Shown piece after piece: positions 22,861-33,097 of a stretch of 64,000 nucleotides of DNA. The DNA comes from Vibrio brasiliensis LMG 20546. Its GTDB lineage: Bacteria > Pseudomonadota > Gammaproteobacteria > Enterobacterales > Vibrionaceae. The position numbers were made by a program, and so were the translations under genes. The stretch's first letter is position 1. Every line of letters begins with the position of its first letter. The stretch lies in assembly GCF_000189255.1 (NCBI RefSeq), contig NZ_AEVS01000104.1:16556-80555 (forward strand), written 5' to 3'. Under the pieces are notes generated by a model. It did not search any database. It was given only the letters and a program-made list of their open reading frames with translations, and had not been told where the DNA came from.

Positions 22861-22962
22861 TATTTAATCTTCAATAAATTAAACGTCCACGGGTGTCCTA
22901 CCACATGGGGTTATTAACTTCGCCGGTCATCATCCTTGCGACCAACGTTCTTACCTAGCAGC
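22861..22962 (-). promoter_or_regulatory. rpsA translational leader with GGA-loop hairpins
   Basis: Between cmk and rpsA the mRNA can form a hairpin GGTC-loop-GACC (plus coordinates 22925-22943) whose loop contains AAGGAUG, and a second GUG-UAGGA-type loop hairpin (22893-22904, GTGGTAGGACAC on the mRNA). GGA in stem-loops without a Shine-Dalgarno is how E. coli rpsA is recognised and repressed by S1 itself. I infer the same control here. Confidence 0.6.
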
Positions 22963-23643
22963 CTAAGCTACTAGCTTAGATTCGATATATTGTAGTGCCT
23001 TTTCTACCACTTCGTCGATACTCATCGTAGTAGAATCTAGCAATAGCGCATCCTCAGCAGGGCGTAATGGCGCTACTGGGCGGTTACGATCTCGGTCGTC
23101 ACGCTCTTGGATCTCGCTCAAAAGGTCGTCAAATTTAACATCTAACCCCTTGCCTTGCAACTGTTTAAGGCGGCGGTTCGCTCGCTCTTCAGCACTAGCA
23201 TCCAGAAAGATCTTAACCTCTGCTTGTGGGAAGACAACTGTTCCCATATCACGGCCATCAGCCACTAAGCCCTGACCTTCTGCAAATGCACGCTGACGAC
23301 GAAGAAGTGCTTCACGAACACGTGGAAGAGCAGCGACTTTTGACGCAGCCATACCCGTCTCTTCTTTGCGAAGCTCTCCAGAAACATCTTCACCTTCGAG
23401 AATAACTTTAACCAGGTCACCTTCAGCAATAAACTGAACGTCCAAATGCGTTGCTAAAGGAACCAGTGCATCTTCCGACTCAAGATCGACACCATGATGA
23501 ATTGCAGCTAGAGCAAGAACGCGATAAATCGCTCCCGAGTCTAATAAATGAAACCCTAATTTTTTTGCTAGCAGCATACAAAGTGTGCCCTTTCCAGCAC
23601 CACTTGGTCCATCAACGGTTACTACCGGTGTATGAGACGACAT
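22963..23643 (-). CDS. cmk: Cytidylate kinase
   Basis: Phosphorylates CMP and dCMP to the diphosphates. It is 226 aa. P-loop GPSGAGKGT at residues 13-21; CMP-specific insert [24 protein letters not shown] seen as separate conserved blocks; [16 protein letters not shown] region [13 protein letters not shown]. It is followed by the rpsA leader and rpsA. Confidence 0.97.
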   Translation of the reverse strand: MSSHTPVVTVDGPSGAGKGTLCMLLAKKLGFHLLDSGAIYRVLALAAIHHGVDLESEDALVPLATHLDVQFIAEGDLVKVILEGEDVSGELRKEETGMAASKVAALPRVREALLRRQRAFAEGQGLVADGRDMGTVVFPQAEVKIFLDASAEERANRRLKQLQGKGLDVKFDDLLSEIQERDDRDRNRPVAPLRPAEDALLLDSTTMSIDEVVEKALQYIESKLVA

Positions 23644-23752
23644 GTTTTACTCCATGTTGGTTACTGATCAAAGCTCTGCGCATTGACCTTGTTTCGGCGT
23701 GGAATTATAGAGCGAAACGACCAGAGGTTCTAGGAAGGATTTTATTGAAATG

Positions 23753-23776
23753 AAAAAAAGAGCGCCAAGCGCTCTT
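23753..23776 (-). terminator. Intrinsic terminator of comEA
   Basis: AAGAGCGC / GCGCTCTT stem, 3-base loop, T7 on the minus strand, 8 bases after the comEA stop. Confidence 0.9.
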
Positions 23777-23784
23777 AAAGGGGT

Positions 23785-24078
23785 TCAAAGAAGAATTCGC
23801 TCGCGGTTTTTATCGACAATTGCAGTGCCGATCCCTTTCACTTTTGCCAATTCGTCAGCGCTTTTAAACTCACCATTCTGTTGACGATACTCAACAATCG
23901 CTTGCGCCTTCTGTAATCCAATCCCAATCAGTAAATCTGCAATCTCTTCTGCACTCGCCTGATTGATGTTTACCGTGATTTCAATGCCCTGATACTGGGG
24001 ATCCACTTTGCCTTCTTCAGCGAAAGTATAAGGGTTGAAACATAATAGAAGTGTCGCGAGGACCAGCTTTTTAAGCAT
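23785..24078 (-). CDS. comEA: Competence DNA-binding protein ComEA (helix-hairpin-helix)
   Basis: Periplasmic DNA-binding ratchet that pulls transforming DNA across the outer membrane. It is 97 aa with a signal peptide of about residues 1-20 (ending YTFA). The rest is a double helix-hairpin-helix: VNINQASAEEIADLL, GIGLQKAQAIVEYRQQNG and KVKGIGTAIVDKNRERI. The position between ppiD and cmk matches V. cholerae VC1917, where ComEA is required for natural transformation under TfoX/CRP control. I do not see a clear CRP-S site, but a perfect 9-bp inverted repeat (24097-24127) sits directly before the ribosome-binding site. Confidence 0.9.
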   Translation of the reverse strand: MLKKLVLATLLLCFNPYTFAEEGKVDPQYQGIEITVNINQASAEEIADLLIGIGLQKAQAIVEYRQQNGEFKSADELAKVKGIGTAIVDKNRERILL

Positions 24079-24096
24079 AGTTATTTCCTTGTTGTC

Positions 24097-24127
24097 TTGA
24101 TAGTGCAGTCAGCTTAACCACTATCAA
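24097..24127. repeat. Inverted repeat in the comEA leader
   Basis: TTGATAGTG (24097-24105) and CACTATCAA (24119-24127), perfect 9-bp arms around 13 bases, ending about 7 bases before the comEA Shine-Dalgarno AAGGA. It is either an operator or an mRNA hairpin, with no T-tract after it. Confidence 0.7.
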
Positions 24128-24151
24128 AATTAAAAAAATAACTTAAGTTCT

Positions 24152-24182
24152 AAAACAAAACGGACTGCCAAGGCAGTCCGTT
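24152..24182 (-). terminator. Intrinsic terminator of ppiD
   Basis: CGGACTGCC / GGCAGTCCG perfect stem with a 2-base loop, then TTTTGTTTT on the minus strand. Confidence 0.92.
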
Positions 24183-24213
24183 CGGATAGATATATCAATT
24201 ACATCGCGACTAA

Positions 24214-26073
24214 TTATTGAGTCACAACATAGTATTCAATATCAATTGTCTTGCGTAGGATGCTGATTAAACCTGTCAGATCTTGCTGAGCATTCACTTG
24301 TGATAGCTGAGCACCAATCTGTTGGTTGTATTGTGGATCAAAATCAGAAGCAACCTTAGTCAGTTCAACCACAACGATGTCACCGTTAAGGTCTTTCGCT
24401 TGAGCGAAGCCTACGCCACCATCAACTGGTTTAACCATAGAGAACACAACGTCTGCTAATGGAGAGCTGCGATCAAGAGTTTCTGTTTCGCCAAATGCCA
24501 AACCGCTTTCAGACAACAGATCCTGTTTGCCCTCTTTTAACTCTGCAACCAGGTTTTGCGCTAGTTCAATAGCAGTTTGTTCACCTTTGACATTAGCCAG
24601 CGCTTTAGTCACATCAGAGCGAACTTGCTCAAGTGGCAATACAGTTTCGTCACGGCTATCTTCAACGCGCACTACAATCACGTGCTCCGGAGCAACTTCA
24701 ATGACTTCTGAGTTCAGACCATCTTCTTTCACTTCTGGGCTAACAATCGCTTGCAGCACAGCTGGTGTTTTAAGAAGCTCTGGTGCATCTACTTGAGAGA
24801 TGAAGTCGGTAGTATGGATTTCAGCATTGATTGCTTTCGCTGCGTCGTCCAATGAATCAGGGTACTCAAACGCTACCTTTTCTAGCTCACTCTGAAGCTC
24901 GTAGTATTGGTCGATTGCTTGCTGATCTTTTAGCTCTTGCTTGATTTCCGCTGCAACCTCTTGGTAAGGCTTAGCAACTGAATCTTTTAGTTCATCAAGC
25001 TTGATGATGTGGTAACCGAAATCGGATTTAACCAGACCTGTTGTTTCACCAACCTTAGTCAGAGCAAATGCCGCTTCTTCGAATGAAGGGTCCATTACAT
25101 CGCGTTCGATCCAACCTAGAGAACCACCTTCTGATGCACTGCCAAAGTCGTCAGATTTCTCTTCCGCAAGAGTAGCGAAGTCTGCACCTGCGTTTAGTTC
25201 GTCCAGAATAGCTTGTGCCTTAGCCTGGTCATCACCTTCAATCAGGATATGACTAACACGACGCTGCTCTTCTGAAGAGTATTTATCGATATGCTCTTGG
25301 TAGTACTTCTCAGCCTGCTCGTCAGAAATCTCGATGTTCTCTTTTAGTTGCTGAGCCGACAGTTCAACATAAGCCACTTTCACTTGCTCTGGACGAGTGT
25401 AGCGCTCAGGGTTTTGTTGATAGTAGTCACTGATTTCTTGTTCAGATAGTTCTGCTTTCGCTGCAAAATCTGCCAGAGAAAGAGTTACCTTCTTAATGTC
25501 ACGAGTTTGCGTTAGCAGCTTGCTTTGAGCTTCTACTTCGCCTGGTAGCGCGAAATCACTACCTTGAATCGCAGTCATCAGTTGGTTACGAACTAGGTCA
25601 CGGCGTAGGTACTCAGCAAAGCTTTCTGCCGAGAAACCAGCACGACGCAGTGCAGTCTGATAGATCTCTTGATCAAATTTGCCGTCAACTTGGAACTGAG
25701 GCATTTCTAGGATTAGCGTACGAACTTGCGAATCGCTTACACGTAGGCCTAGTGACTCTGCGTGCTGTTCTAGAAGAAGGTCATTGACCATACGATCAAG
25801 AACTGATTTACGGAAAGATTCTACATAGCTTGGATCAGCCAGTAGATTAGAGAAGTAATCACCAAGCTGAGCTTGCATGCGATTACGTTCATTTTGGTAA
25901 GCCTGTTCAAACTCACCACGACCAATTTCAACATTGCCTACTTTTGCAGCAGAGTTATTTGAGCCACCAACGATGTAACTACCAACACCTGCAAATACGA
26001 AAGATAGGATGATAAGCCCTAGGATAATTTTAACCGCGATGCTGTTAACGCCTTCGCGTAATCGGTCCATCAT
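24214..26073 (-). CDS. ppiD: Periplasmic chaperone / parvulin-like protein PpiD
   Basis: Inner-membrane-anchored periplasmic chaperone at the SecYEG exit. It is 619 aa (E. coli 623). An N-terminal helix (about residues 20-42, VKIILGLIILSFVFAGVG) is followed by a SurA-like N domain and a central parvulin domain (SHILIEGDDQAKAQAIL, GGSLGWIERDVMDPSFEEAAFAL, FGYHIIKLDE). I start at ATG 26073 (MMDRLREGVN), which aligns with E. coli; the frame is open upstream for 13 further codons. It sits between hupB and comEA as in V. cholerae. Confidence 0.95.
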   Translation of the reverse strand: MMDRLREGVNSIAVKIILGLIILSFVFAGVGSYIVGGSNNSAAKVGNVEIGRGEFEQAYQNERNRMQAQLGDYFSNLLADPSYVESFRKSVLDRMVNDLLLEQHAESLGLRVSDSQVRTLILEMPQFQVDGKFDQEIYQTALRRAGFSAESFAEYLRRDLVRNQLMTAIQGSDFALPGEVEAQSKLLTQTRDIKKVTLSLADFAAKAELSEQEISDYYQQNPERYTRPEQVKVAYVELSAQQLKENIEISDEQAEKYYQEHIDKYSSEEQRRVSHILIEGDDQAKAQAILDELNAGADFATLAEEKSDDFGSASEGGSLGWIERDVMDPSFEEAAFALTKVGETTGLVKSDFGYHIIKLDELKDSVAKPYQEVAAEIKQELKDQQAIDQYYELQSELEKVAFEYPDSLDDAAKAINAEIHTTDFISQVDAPELLKTPAVLQAIVSPEVKEDGLNSEVIEVAPEHVIVVRVEDSRDETVLPLEQVRSDVTKALANVKGEQTAIELAQNLVAELKEGKQDLLSESGLAFGETETLDRSSPLADVVFSMVKPVDGGVGFAQAKDLNGDIVVVELTKVASDFDPQYNQQIGAQLSQVNAQQDLTGLISILRKTIDIEYYVVTQ

Positions 26074-26177
26074 ACTTAAACTACTCTCCGCTGATGTACC
26101 GCACTTAATCACACTGATTCGTGAGTTCGGTACATTTCATAATTAAAAAATTGAATAGCGCGATAATACCAGAAAAA

Positions 26178-26203
26178 GAAATGCGCATCAGTATGATGCG
26201 CAT
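26178..26203 (-). terminator. Second hairpin of the hupB-ppiD spacer
   Basis: ATGCGCATCA / TGATGCGCAT perfect 10-bp arms, 3-base loop. On the minus strand TTTCTTTTTC follows, so it acts as a backup terminator 3' of the hupB terminator. Confidence 0.7.
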
Positions 26204-26215
26204 AATTTAAAAAGG

Positions 26216-26247
26216 TTCGAAAAAATCACCTCTTGAGGCGATTTTTT
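26216..26247 (-). terminator. Intrinsic terminator of hupB
   Basis: AAATCGCCTC / GAGGTGATTT stem (one G-U) with a T6 tail on the minus strand, directly after the hupB stop. Confidence 0.85.
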
Positions 26248-26248
26248 A

Positions 26249-26521
26249 TTAGTTACAAGAATCTTTCAGAGCTTTACCAGCTTTGAATGCAGGAACCTTA
26301 GCTTCTGCGATTTGAATCTCTTCACCAGTCTTAGGGTTACGACCTGTACGTGCTGCGCGAGTACGAACACTGAAAGTACCAAAGCCAACTAGAGCAACTT
26401 GATCACCAGACTGTAGAGTGTCACCTACTGCTTCGATGAATGCATCTAGAGCACGACCAGCAGATGCTTTAGATAGATCTGCATTTTCTGCGATTTTTTC
26501 TACTAATTGTGTTTTATTCAC
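26249..26521 (-). CDS. hupB: DNA-binding protein HU-beta
   Basis: Histone-like nucleoid protein. It is 90 aa, starting [18 protein letters not shown], with [24 protein letters not shown] and the C-terminus [12 protein letters not shown], which is the HU pattern. The location immediately after lon is the canonical lon-hupB-ppiD order. Confidence 0.97.
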   Translation of the reverse strand: MNKTQLVEKIAENADLSKASAGRALDAFIEAVGDTLQSGDQVALVGFGTFSVRTRAARTGRNPKTGEEIQIAEAKVPAFKAGKALKDSCN

Positions 26522-26644
26522 TGTGATTCCCCTTTGCGCTGCCTGTTTGTATTTTTATGGCAGCTTTACGTTCCATTTCGTTTCAAATTCGCGACAAACC
26601 CTTGTGTTACAAGGCTTGTAGCTATCGTCGATAACGTTAGCGTC

Positions 26645-26684
26645 CAAAAAAAACGCTGACAAGCATTTTTGTACTTATCAGCGT
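26645..26684 (-). terminator. Intrinsic terminator of lon
   Basis: ACGCTGATAAGTAC / GCTTGTCAGCGT imperfect stem followed by eight T on the minus strand. Confidence 0.85.
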
Positions 26685-26713
26685 AATCTTTTACTTATTT
26701 TTGCTGCACATCA

Positions 26714-29065
26714 CTATTTTGCTACAGCAAACTCTACACCAGACGGTTCTTTTTCTAGTGCAACTTTCAGTACTTCATCGATCCATTGCACTGGAATCAC
26801 CTTCAGATCAGCGATGACATTGTCAGGAATTTCCTCTAAATCACGCTCATTATCTTTAGGAATCAGTACTGTTTTGATGCCACCACGGTGTGCTGCAAGC
26901 AGCTTTTCTTTCAAGCCACCGATTGGTAAAACTTCACCGCGTAGAGTGATTTCACCTGTCATCGCCACTTCAGCTTTTACTGGGTTACCCGTCAGGCTAG
27001 AAACCAGAGCAGTACACATAGCGATACCCGCACTTGGGCCGTCTTTAGGTGTCGCCCCTTCAGGAACGTGCACGTGAATGTCACGCTTCTCGTAGAAATC
27101 TGAGTTGATACCCAGTTTTTCGGCACGAGAACGCACGACTGTCATTGCCGCCTGAATCGACTCTTGCATTACATCGCCAAGAGAACCAGTCTGAGTCAGC
27201 TTGCCTTTACCTGGCATCGCTTCGGTTTCAATAGTAAGCAGATCACCGCCCACTTCTGTCCACGCCAGACCTGTTACCTGACCAATGCGGTTACTGTCGT
27301 CTGCTTTACCATAGTCGTGGCGTTGAACACCTAAGTACTCTTTAAGGTTTTCCATGTTGACCGTCACCGTCTTAAGGTCACTATCAAGCAGGATGTTCTT
27401 AACCGCTTTACGACAGATCTTAGAGATTTCACGCTCTAAGCTACGTACACCCGCTTCACGTGTGTAGTAACGGATAATGCCGATGATTGCTGAATCTTCG
27501 ATGACAATCTCGCCGGCTTTCAGGCCGTTGCGTTGGATTTGCTTATCAACCAGGTGACGTTTAGCAATATTAAGCTTTTCGTCTTCCGTGTAGCCTGACA
27601 GGCGAATGACTTCCATACGGTCCAGTAGTGGGCCCGGAATGTTCATCGAGTTAGACGTCGCGACAAACATGACATCTGACAGATCGTAATCCACTTCCAG
27701 ATAATGGTCGTTAAACGCGTTGTTTTGCTCTGGGTCCAGAACCTCTAGCAGTGCAGAAGAAGGATCACCGCGCATATCTGAAGACATCTTGTCGATCTCA
27801 TCCAGCAGGAACAGTGGGTTCTTTACACCAACTTTAGACATTTTCTGAATTAGCTTACCCGGCATTGAACCAATGTAAGTACGACGGTGACCGCGGATTT
27901 CCGCTTCATCACGTACACCACCCAGTGCCATACGGGTGTATTTACGCCCTGTTGCCGCTGCGATAGAGCGACCTAGCGAGGTTTTACCTACACCTGGAGG
28001 ACCGACTAGACACAGAATTGGCCCCTTAAGCTTATTGATACGGTTCTGAACCGCTAAGTACTCAAGGATACGTTCTTTAACACGCTCTAGACCGTAGTGA
28101 TCTTCGTTTAGGATCTCTTCGGCTTTAGCCAGGTTTTTCTTAACCTTAGAACGTTTGTTCCATGGGACACCCAGCATCCAGTCAATGTAGCCACGAACAA
28201 CGGTCGCTTCAGCAGACATTGGCGACATCATCTTAAGCTTTTGTAGCTCTTGTTCAGTCTTGTCACGCGCTTCTTGAGGCATTTTAGAGTCGATGATTTT
28301 CTGTTTCAGAGTTTCAAACTCGTCAACGCCATCTTCACTTTCACCAAGCTCTTTCTGAATCGCTTTCATTTGCTCATTCAGATAGTACTCGCGCTGAGAT
28401 TTTTCCATCTGCTTTTTAACGCGGGTACGAATGCGTTTTTCAACTTGCAGCAGGTCGATTTCTGATTCCATCTGTCCCATCAGGAACTCCAGACGCTCAG
28501 TTACGTCTAGCAGCTCTAGAACAGCCTGCTTATCAGCCAGTTTAAGTGGCATATGTGCAGCGATGGTATCAGCAAGGCGTGCCGCTTCATCAATCCCATT
28601 CAGAGACGTCAGTACTTCTGGTGGGATCTTTTTGTTGAGCTTGATAAAGCCTTCAAACTGGTTAATTGCGCTACGGACAATGACTTCTTGCTCACGCTCA
28701 TCTAACTCTTCAGTCGTTAGATATTCAGCGTCAGCAAAGAAAAATTCGTTTTCGATAAAGTGGTTAATTCGAGCACGCTGCTGGCCTTCAACAAGTACTT
28801 TTACCGTACCATCTGGCAGCTTTAATAGTTGAAGGATAGTCGCAACGGTACCAACATCAAACATGTCGCCTTGAGTCGGTTCATCGGTATCCGCTTCTTT
28901 CTGCGCTACCAATAACACTTGTTTGTTGTTGTCCATTGCTGCTTCAAGGCAGGCAATAGATTTTTCACGGCCAACAAACAGTGGAATTACCATATGCGGG
29001 TAAACGACTACATCTCTTAGAGGTAGTACGGGGATCTCGATACGTTCGGAACGTTCCAAGTTCAT
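26714..29065 (-). CDS. lon: ATP-dependent protease La
   Basis: Homohexameric AAA+ serine protease for misfolded and regulatory proteins. It is 783 aa (E. coli 784). N-terminal LON substrate-recognition domain (about 10-200), coiled coil with [19 protein letters not shown], Walker [14 protein letters not shown], Walker [12 protein letters not shown], then the protease domain with the catalytic serine Ser678 in [11 protein letters not shown] and the lysine in [14 protein letters not shown] (about Lys721). A sigma-32-type promoter lies directly upstream. It is downstream of clpX, separated by the clpX terminator. Confidence 0.98.
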   Translation of the reverse strand: MNLERSERIEIPVLPLRDVVVYPHMVIPLFVGREKSIACLEAAMDNNKQVLLVAQKEADTDEPTQGDMFDVGTVATILQLLKLPDGTVKVLVEGQQRARINHFIENEFFFADAEYLTTEELDEREQEVIVRSAINQFEGFIKLNKKIPPEVLTSLNGIDEAARLADTIAAHMPLKLADKQAVLELLDVTERLEFLMGQMESEIDLLQVEKRIRTRVKKQMEKSQREYYLNEQMKAIQKELGESEDGVDEFETLKQKIIDSKMPQEARDKTEQELQKLKMMSPMSAEATVVRGYIDWMLGVPWNKRSKVKKNLAKAEEILNEDHYGLERVKERILEYLAVQNRINKLKGPILCLVGPPGVGKTSLGRSIAAATGRKYTRMALGGVRDEAEIRGHRRTYIGSMPGKLIQKMSKVGVKNPLFLLDEIDKMSSDMRGDPSSALLEVLDPEQNNAFNDHYLEVDYDLSDVMFVATSNSMNIPGPLLDRMEVIRLSGYTEDEKLNIAKRHLVDKQIQRNGLKAGEIVIEDSAIIGIIRYYTREAGVRSLEREISKICRKAVKNILLDSDLKTVTVNMENLKEYLGVQRHDYGKADDSNRIGQVTGLAWTEVGGDLLTIETEAMPGKGKLTQTGSLGDVMQESIQAAMTVVRSRAEKLGINSDFYEKRDIHVHVPEGATPKDGPSAGIAMCTALVSSLTGNPVKAEVAMTGEITLRGEVLPIGGLKEKLLAAHRGGIKTVLIPKDNERDLEEIPDNVIADLKVIPVQWIDEVLKVALEKEPSGVEFAVAK

Positions 29066-29098
29066 ATTCTTCTCTCTTCCGCTTAGTCCTATGAGCAG

Positions 29099-29128
29099 TA
29101 TATGGGGGCTAATTGGTTGGATTCAATG
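29099..29128 (-). promoter_or_regulatory. Heat-shock (sigma-32) promoter of lon
   Basis: On the minus strand CATTGAA, a 14-base spacer and CCCCATATA resemble the sigma-32 consensus (CTTGAAA, 11-15 bases, CCCCATnT), about 35 bases before the lon ATG. lon is a heat-shock gene in E. coli. Confidence 0.7.
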
Positions 29129-29136
29129 AAAGAATA

Positions 29137-29165
29137 AAAAAAAGGGAGTAATTGATTACCCCCTT
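29137..29165 (-). terminator. Intrinsic terminator of clpX
   Basis: AAAGGGGGTAAT / ATTACTCCCTTT stem (one G-U), 2-base loop, T8 on the minus strand. Confidence 0.9.
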
Positions 29166-29194
29166 TCTATCTACTTCAATTTCTGTGAATCAGA

Positions 29195-30478
29195 TTATGA
29201 TTCAGCGCCCGCAGCTTGATTGTCCGAGTTGCTGTAAATAAGTAGTGGTTCAGACTCACCCTTAATTACTGACTCATCAATCACAACCTTGCTTACGTCT
29301 TCCATAGATGGCAGTTCGTACATAGTTTCTAGTAGAACACCTTCGAGGATTGAACGCAGACCACGAGCACCTGTTTTACGCTCCATCGCTTTCTTAGCGA
29401 TTGCACGTAGTGCGTCTTCACGGAACTCAAGTTCTGAGTTTTCTAGCTCGAATAGCGCTGCATACTGCTTAGTAAGGGCGTTCTTCGGCTCACACAGAAT
29501 CTGAATCAGTGCGTCTTCGTCCAGTTCAGTCAAGGTAGTTGTCACTGGTAAACGACCAATGAACTCAGGGATCAGACCGTATTTCACTAAGTCTTCTGGC
29601 TCTACCTGCATAAACAGTTCGCCAACCGTCTTAGTTTCGTCTTTGGAGCGAACTTCCGCACCAAAACCAATACCTGTACCTGTTGCTACTCGCTGTTCGA
29701 TAACCTTATCCAGGCCAGCAAAAGCACCACCACAAATAAATAGAATCTTAGATGTATCTACCTGTAGGAACTCTTGTTGTGGATGCTTACGACCACCTTG
29801 TGGTGGAACCGATGCAACCGTACCTTCGATAAGTTTCAATAGCGCCTGCTGAACACCTTCACCAGACACGTCACGCGTGATTGATGGGTTTTCAGCTTTA
29901 CGAGAAATCTTGTCGATTTCATCGATGTACACGATACCACGTTCAGCTTTCGCTACGTCGTAATCACATTTCTGCAGAAGTTTCTGGATGATGTTTTCAA
30001 CATCTTCACCAACGTAACCCGCTTCAGTCAGCGTAGTTGCGTCAGCCATAGTGAACGGTACATCTAGGAAACGAGCTAGTGTTTCAGCTAGTAGTGTCTT
30101 ACCACTACCAGTAGGGCCAATTAACAAGATGTTACTCTTGCCAAGCTCGACACCTTCACTCGTCGTATCTCCGTTACGTAAACGCTTATAGTGGTTATAA
30201 ACGGCTACTGCTAACACTTTTTTAGCGTAATCTTGGCCTATCACGTAGTCATCAAGATGCGCACGAATGTCTCTTGGCACTGGTAGTGCTTCAGACTGCT
30301 TCTTCGGCAGAACATCTTTGATCTCTTCACGAATGATGTCGTTACATAGATCGACACATTCATCACAAATATAGACGGATGGACCGGCGATCAGCTTGCG
30401 AACTTCGTGCTGGCTTTTGCCGCAGAAAGAGCAGTAAAGAAGCTTACTACTACCGCTCTCTTTGCTTTTATCTGTCAT
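29195..30478 (-). CDS. clpX: ATP-dependent unfoldase subunit ClpX
   Basis: AAA+ unfoldase that feeds substrates to ClpP. It is 427 aa. An N-terminal C4 zinc domain ([11 protein letters not shown] through ICDECVDLC, residues 16-46) binds adaptors. Walker A is [16 protein letters not shown], Walker [12 protein letters not shown], and the pore loop GYVGEDV and the IGF loop ([10 protein letters not shown] region) contact ClpP. It is 80 bases downstream of clpP, in the same operon direction. Confidence 0.98.
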   Translation of the reverse strand: MTDKSKESGSSKLLYCSFCGKSQHEVRKLIAGPSVYICDECVDLCNDIIREEIKDVLPKKQSEALPVPRDIRAHLDDYVIGQDYAKKVLAVAVYNHYKRLRNGDTTSEGVELGKSNILLIGPTGSGKTLLAETLARFLDVPFTMADATTLTEAGYVGEDVENIIQKLLQKCDYDVAKAERGIVYIDEIDKISRKAENPSITRDVSGEGVQQALLKLIEGTVASVPPQGGRKHPQQEFLQVDTSKILFICGGAFAGLDKVIEQRVATGTGIGFGAEVRSKDETKTVGELFMQVEPEDLVKYGLIPEFIGRLPVTTTLTELDEDALIQILCEPKNALTKQYAALFELENSELEFREDALRAIAKKAMERKTGARGLRSILEGVLLETMYELPSMEDVSKVVIDESVIKGESEPLLIYSNSDNQAAGAES

Positions 30479-30558
30479 TCGCTAACCTCTTAGCCTTTAC
30501 TCATATGATTTGAGTGTATATCAATTTAAACCGAATTGCGCTAAACAATTGCTATCAA

Positions 30559-31185
30559 TTATTCACCGCGGTGGTTTAATACAGAGTCAACCAAACCGTA
30601 CTCTACAGCTTGATCTGCAGACATAAAGTTATCACGATCTGTATCGCGCTCAATCACTTCTAGTGGCTGACCAGTGTGTTCTGCAAGCAGCTTGTTTAGC
30701 TTTTGCTTGATAGTCAGAATCTCTTGAGCATGGATCTGAATATCAGATGCCTGGCCCTGGAAACCACCTAGCGGTTGGTGAATCATAACTCGTGAGTTTG
30801 GTAGCACGTGACGCTTACCTGGTGCACCACCAGCTAGCAGGAACGCGCCCATTGAACACGCTTGACCCATACACACAGTACTAACATTCGGTTTGATGAA
30901 CTGCATTGTGTCGTAAATCGACATACCCGCAGTTACGCTGCCGCCCGGCGAGTTAATGTAAAGGAAAATATCTTTATCAGGATTCTCTGACTCGAGGAAT
31001 AGCAGTTGCGCTACAACCAGATTAGCCATGTGGTCTTCGACCTGGCCTGTCAGAAAGATGATGCGCTCCTTGAGCAAACGAGAATAAATATCGTAAGAAC
31101 GTTCACCACGGGAAGTTTGTTCAACCACCATTGGTACTAGCGCGTCTAGAATTGGCGACATTGCATTTTTTTCTTGGTAGCTCAT
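30559..31185 (-). CDS. clpP: ATP-dependent Clp protease proteolytic subunit
   Basis: Tetradecameric serine peptidase. It is 208 aa with the catalytic triad Ser111 ([10 protein letters not shown]), His136 (MIHQPLGG) and Asp185 (DRDNFMSA), and the propeptide-like N-terminus [18 protein letters not shown] as in E. coli. It is preceded by tig and followed by clpX, the standard tig-clpP-clpX-lon cluster. A TTGACG / TAACAA pair on the minus strand upstream (about 31240-31270) could be its own promoter. Confidence 0.98.
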   Translation of the reverse strand: MSYQEKNAMSPILDALVPMVVEQTSRGERSYDIYSRLLKERIIFLTGQVEDHMANLVVAQLLFLESENPDKDIFLYINSPGGSVTAGMSIYDTMQFIKPNVSTVCMGQACSMGAFLLAGGAPGKRHVLPNSRVMIHQPLGGFQGQASDIQIHAQEILTIKQKLNKLLAEHTGQPLEVIERDTDRDNFMSADQAVEYGLVDSVLNHRGE

Positions 31186-31199
31186 ATTCTTATGTCCCT

Positions 31200-31238
31200 A
31201 AAATAAATGGCCCGGATGATAAATATCATACGGACCAT
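31200..31238 (-). terminator. Intrinsic terminator of tig
   Basis: ATGGTCCGTATGATA / TCATCCGGGCCAT stem with minor mismatches followed by TTATTTTAGG on the minus strand, between tig and clpP. Confidence 0.65.
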
Positions 31239-31290
31239 TGTTAGCAGAATAGTTAACGCTTCGTCAACCTTCTACGCAAGATATTGCTTA

Positions 31291-32595
31291 TTAAGCAGCT
31301 GGTTGCTGGTTCATTAGCTCGTTGAAGCTAACTTCTTTTTCAGTAACCTGAGCTTTAGCGATGATAGCGTCGATCGCTTGCTCTTCTAGAGCAACGTTAC
31401 GCATGTTGTTCATCATCTGCTCGTTTTGCTCGTAGTAAGAAACAACTTCTGCTGGATCTTCGTAAGCAGTTGCCATCTCTTCGATTAGAGCTTTAACTTT
31501 CTCGTCGTCAGCTTTTAGTTCTTCAGACTTGATTACTTCACCTAGTAGAAGACCTACTACTACGCGACGCTTAGCTTGCTCTTCGAATAGTTCACGTGGA
31601 AGTTGCTGTGCAGCTTCTGGGTTACCACCGAAACGTTGTGCAGCTTGCTGACGTAGAGTACCGATTTCTTGATCGATAAGAGCAGAAGGTACGTCGATTT
31701 CGTTTTCTTTAACTAGACCGTCGATAGCTTGCTCTTTGATGCGGTTCTTAACAGCTTGCTTAAGCTCACGCTGCATGTTCTTACGAACTTCAGCTTTAAG
31801 AGCTTCAACACCACCTTCAGCAACACCGAACTTAGAAACGAACTCGTCGTTTAGTTCTGGAAGCTCACGAGCTTCAACTTTGTTTACTTTGATAGCGAAT
31901 TTAGCAGCTTTACCTTTTAGGTTCTCTGCGTGGTAATCTTCTGGGAAAGTCACGTCGATTTCGAATTCCATACCAGCAGTCTTACCTGCGATACCGTCTT
32001 CAAAACCAGGGATCATGCGACCAGCACCCATTTCTAGAGGGAAGTTCTCAGCTTTACCGCCTTCGAACTCTTCGCCGTCGATAGAACCAACGAAGTCGAT
32101 TGTTGCACGCTTACCTTCTTCAGCAGCTTCTTCAACTTCAGCCCAAGTTGCTTGCTGTTTACGTAGAGTGTCGATCATCTCTTCAACGTCTGCGTCTTGA
32201 ACTTCAGTTGTTGGTTTTTCAACAGTGATGTTCTCTAGACCTTTTAGCTCAACTTCTGGGTAAACTTCAAAAGTTGCGTTAAATACTAGGTCTTCACCTT
32301 CTTTACCTTCAACTGGTGCGAAAGTAGGTGCGCCTGCTGGGTTGATTTTCTCTTTAACAATCGCTTCGATGAAGTGACGTTGCATTACTTCACCCATTAC
32401 GTCTTGACGTACTGCTTTGCCGTACATCTTCGCAACCATTTTTAGAGGCACTTTGCCTTTACGGAAACCATCGAAACGACGGTTTTTTGCGATGTTGCGT
32501 AGTTCAGCTGTAACAGCATCTTCGATGTTTGCAGCAGGAACAGTAATGTTTAGACGGCGCTCTAGGCCCTCTAGCGTTTCAACAGTAACTTGCAT
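31291..32595 (-). CDS. tig: Trigger factor
   Basis: Ribosome-bound chaperone and peptidyl-prolyl isomerase. It is 434 aa. The N-terminal ribosome-binding domain includes the signature [12 protein letters not shown] (about residues 43-54). The central FKBP domain reads [24 protein letters not shown], and the C-terminal helical chaperone domain follows to the end. It precedes clpP as in all enterics and vibrios. Confidence 0.98.
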   Translation of the reverse strand: MQVTVETLEGLERRLNITVPAANIEDAVTAELRNIAKNRRFDGFRKGKVPLKMVAKMYGKAVRQDVMGEVMQRHFIEAIVKEKINPAGAPTFAPVEGKEGEDLVFNATFEVYPEVELKGLENITVEKPTTEVQDADVEEMIDTLRKQQATWAEVEEAAEEGKRATIDFVGSIDGEEFEGGKAENFPLEMGAGRMIPGFEDGIAGKTAGMEFEIDVTFPEDYHAENLKGKAAKFAIKVNKVEARELPELNDEFVSKFGVAEGGVEALKAEVRKNMQRELKQAVKNRIKEQAIDGLVKENEIDVPSALIDQEIGTLRQQAAQRFGGNPEAAQQLPRELFEEQAKRRVVVGLLLGEVIKSEELKADDEKVKALIEEMATAYEDPAEVVSYYEQNEQMMNNMRNVALEEQAIDAIIAKAQVTEKEVSFNELMNQQPAA

Positions 32596-33097
32596 TATTC
32601 ATTAACCTCAAAACTGGCTCAGATAACTGAGCTTATGTGCCCTATCCTAGTTCGAACAGGACCCATCCTTGTTTGTACTCTGTGAGTACTCTTTTATAAA
32701 CCGAGTATCGATAATCGAACAAATCAACTATCGGACTAATTAGCGATATCTTTTCGAACAGTGCCCGTTAAAGGTATCTCCGATTAGCCTCAAGATAAAA
32801 TTCAGACGCAGCATTCTACCGAGCAGATCGATAGCTGTCGAGCCGAACCCTACGATCGCTGAGGGATTACCCTAAAAACTCACTTAACTGCTAAAAAAAA
32901 CACCAATATAGCAGCCTTTGTTTCCAGAAATGGGGACATTAATGTCTTTTTCAATGGAAACTAACGTTTTTTTTCAATTAAAGATTAAAAGTCGATCTAA
33001 GTCCGGTTTTAGCGCTCAGTTTACCAAGATGAATAAACACATTTGTAACAAAAACCTTTACGCTATAGTTGATTAAAGATGTTTGGCAAGGATGATC
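32596..33097. promoter_or_regulatory. Gene-free 502 bp between tig and dctB
   Basis: No gene is visible. The left 220 bp is the 5' leader of tig, rich in small dyads such as GCTCA/TGAGC (about 32610-32625). The middle holds a good tig promoter (32813-32841). The right part is AT-rich (T- and A-tracts around 32890 and 32965) and probably contains the dctB promoter, with TATAGT at about 33064-33069. Confidence 0.6.
32813..32841 (-). promoter_or_regulatory. Sigma-70 promoter of tig
   Basis: On the minus strand TCGACA (32841-32836), exactly 17 bases, and TAGAAT (32818-32813): five of six matches in both boxes. It predicts a leader of roughly 210 nt for tig. Confidence 0.7.
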
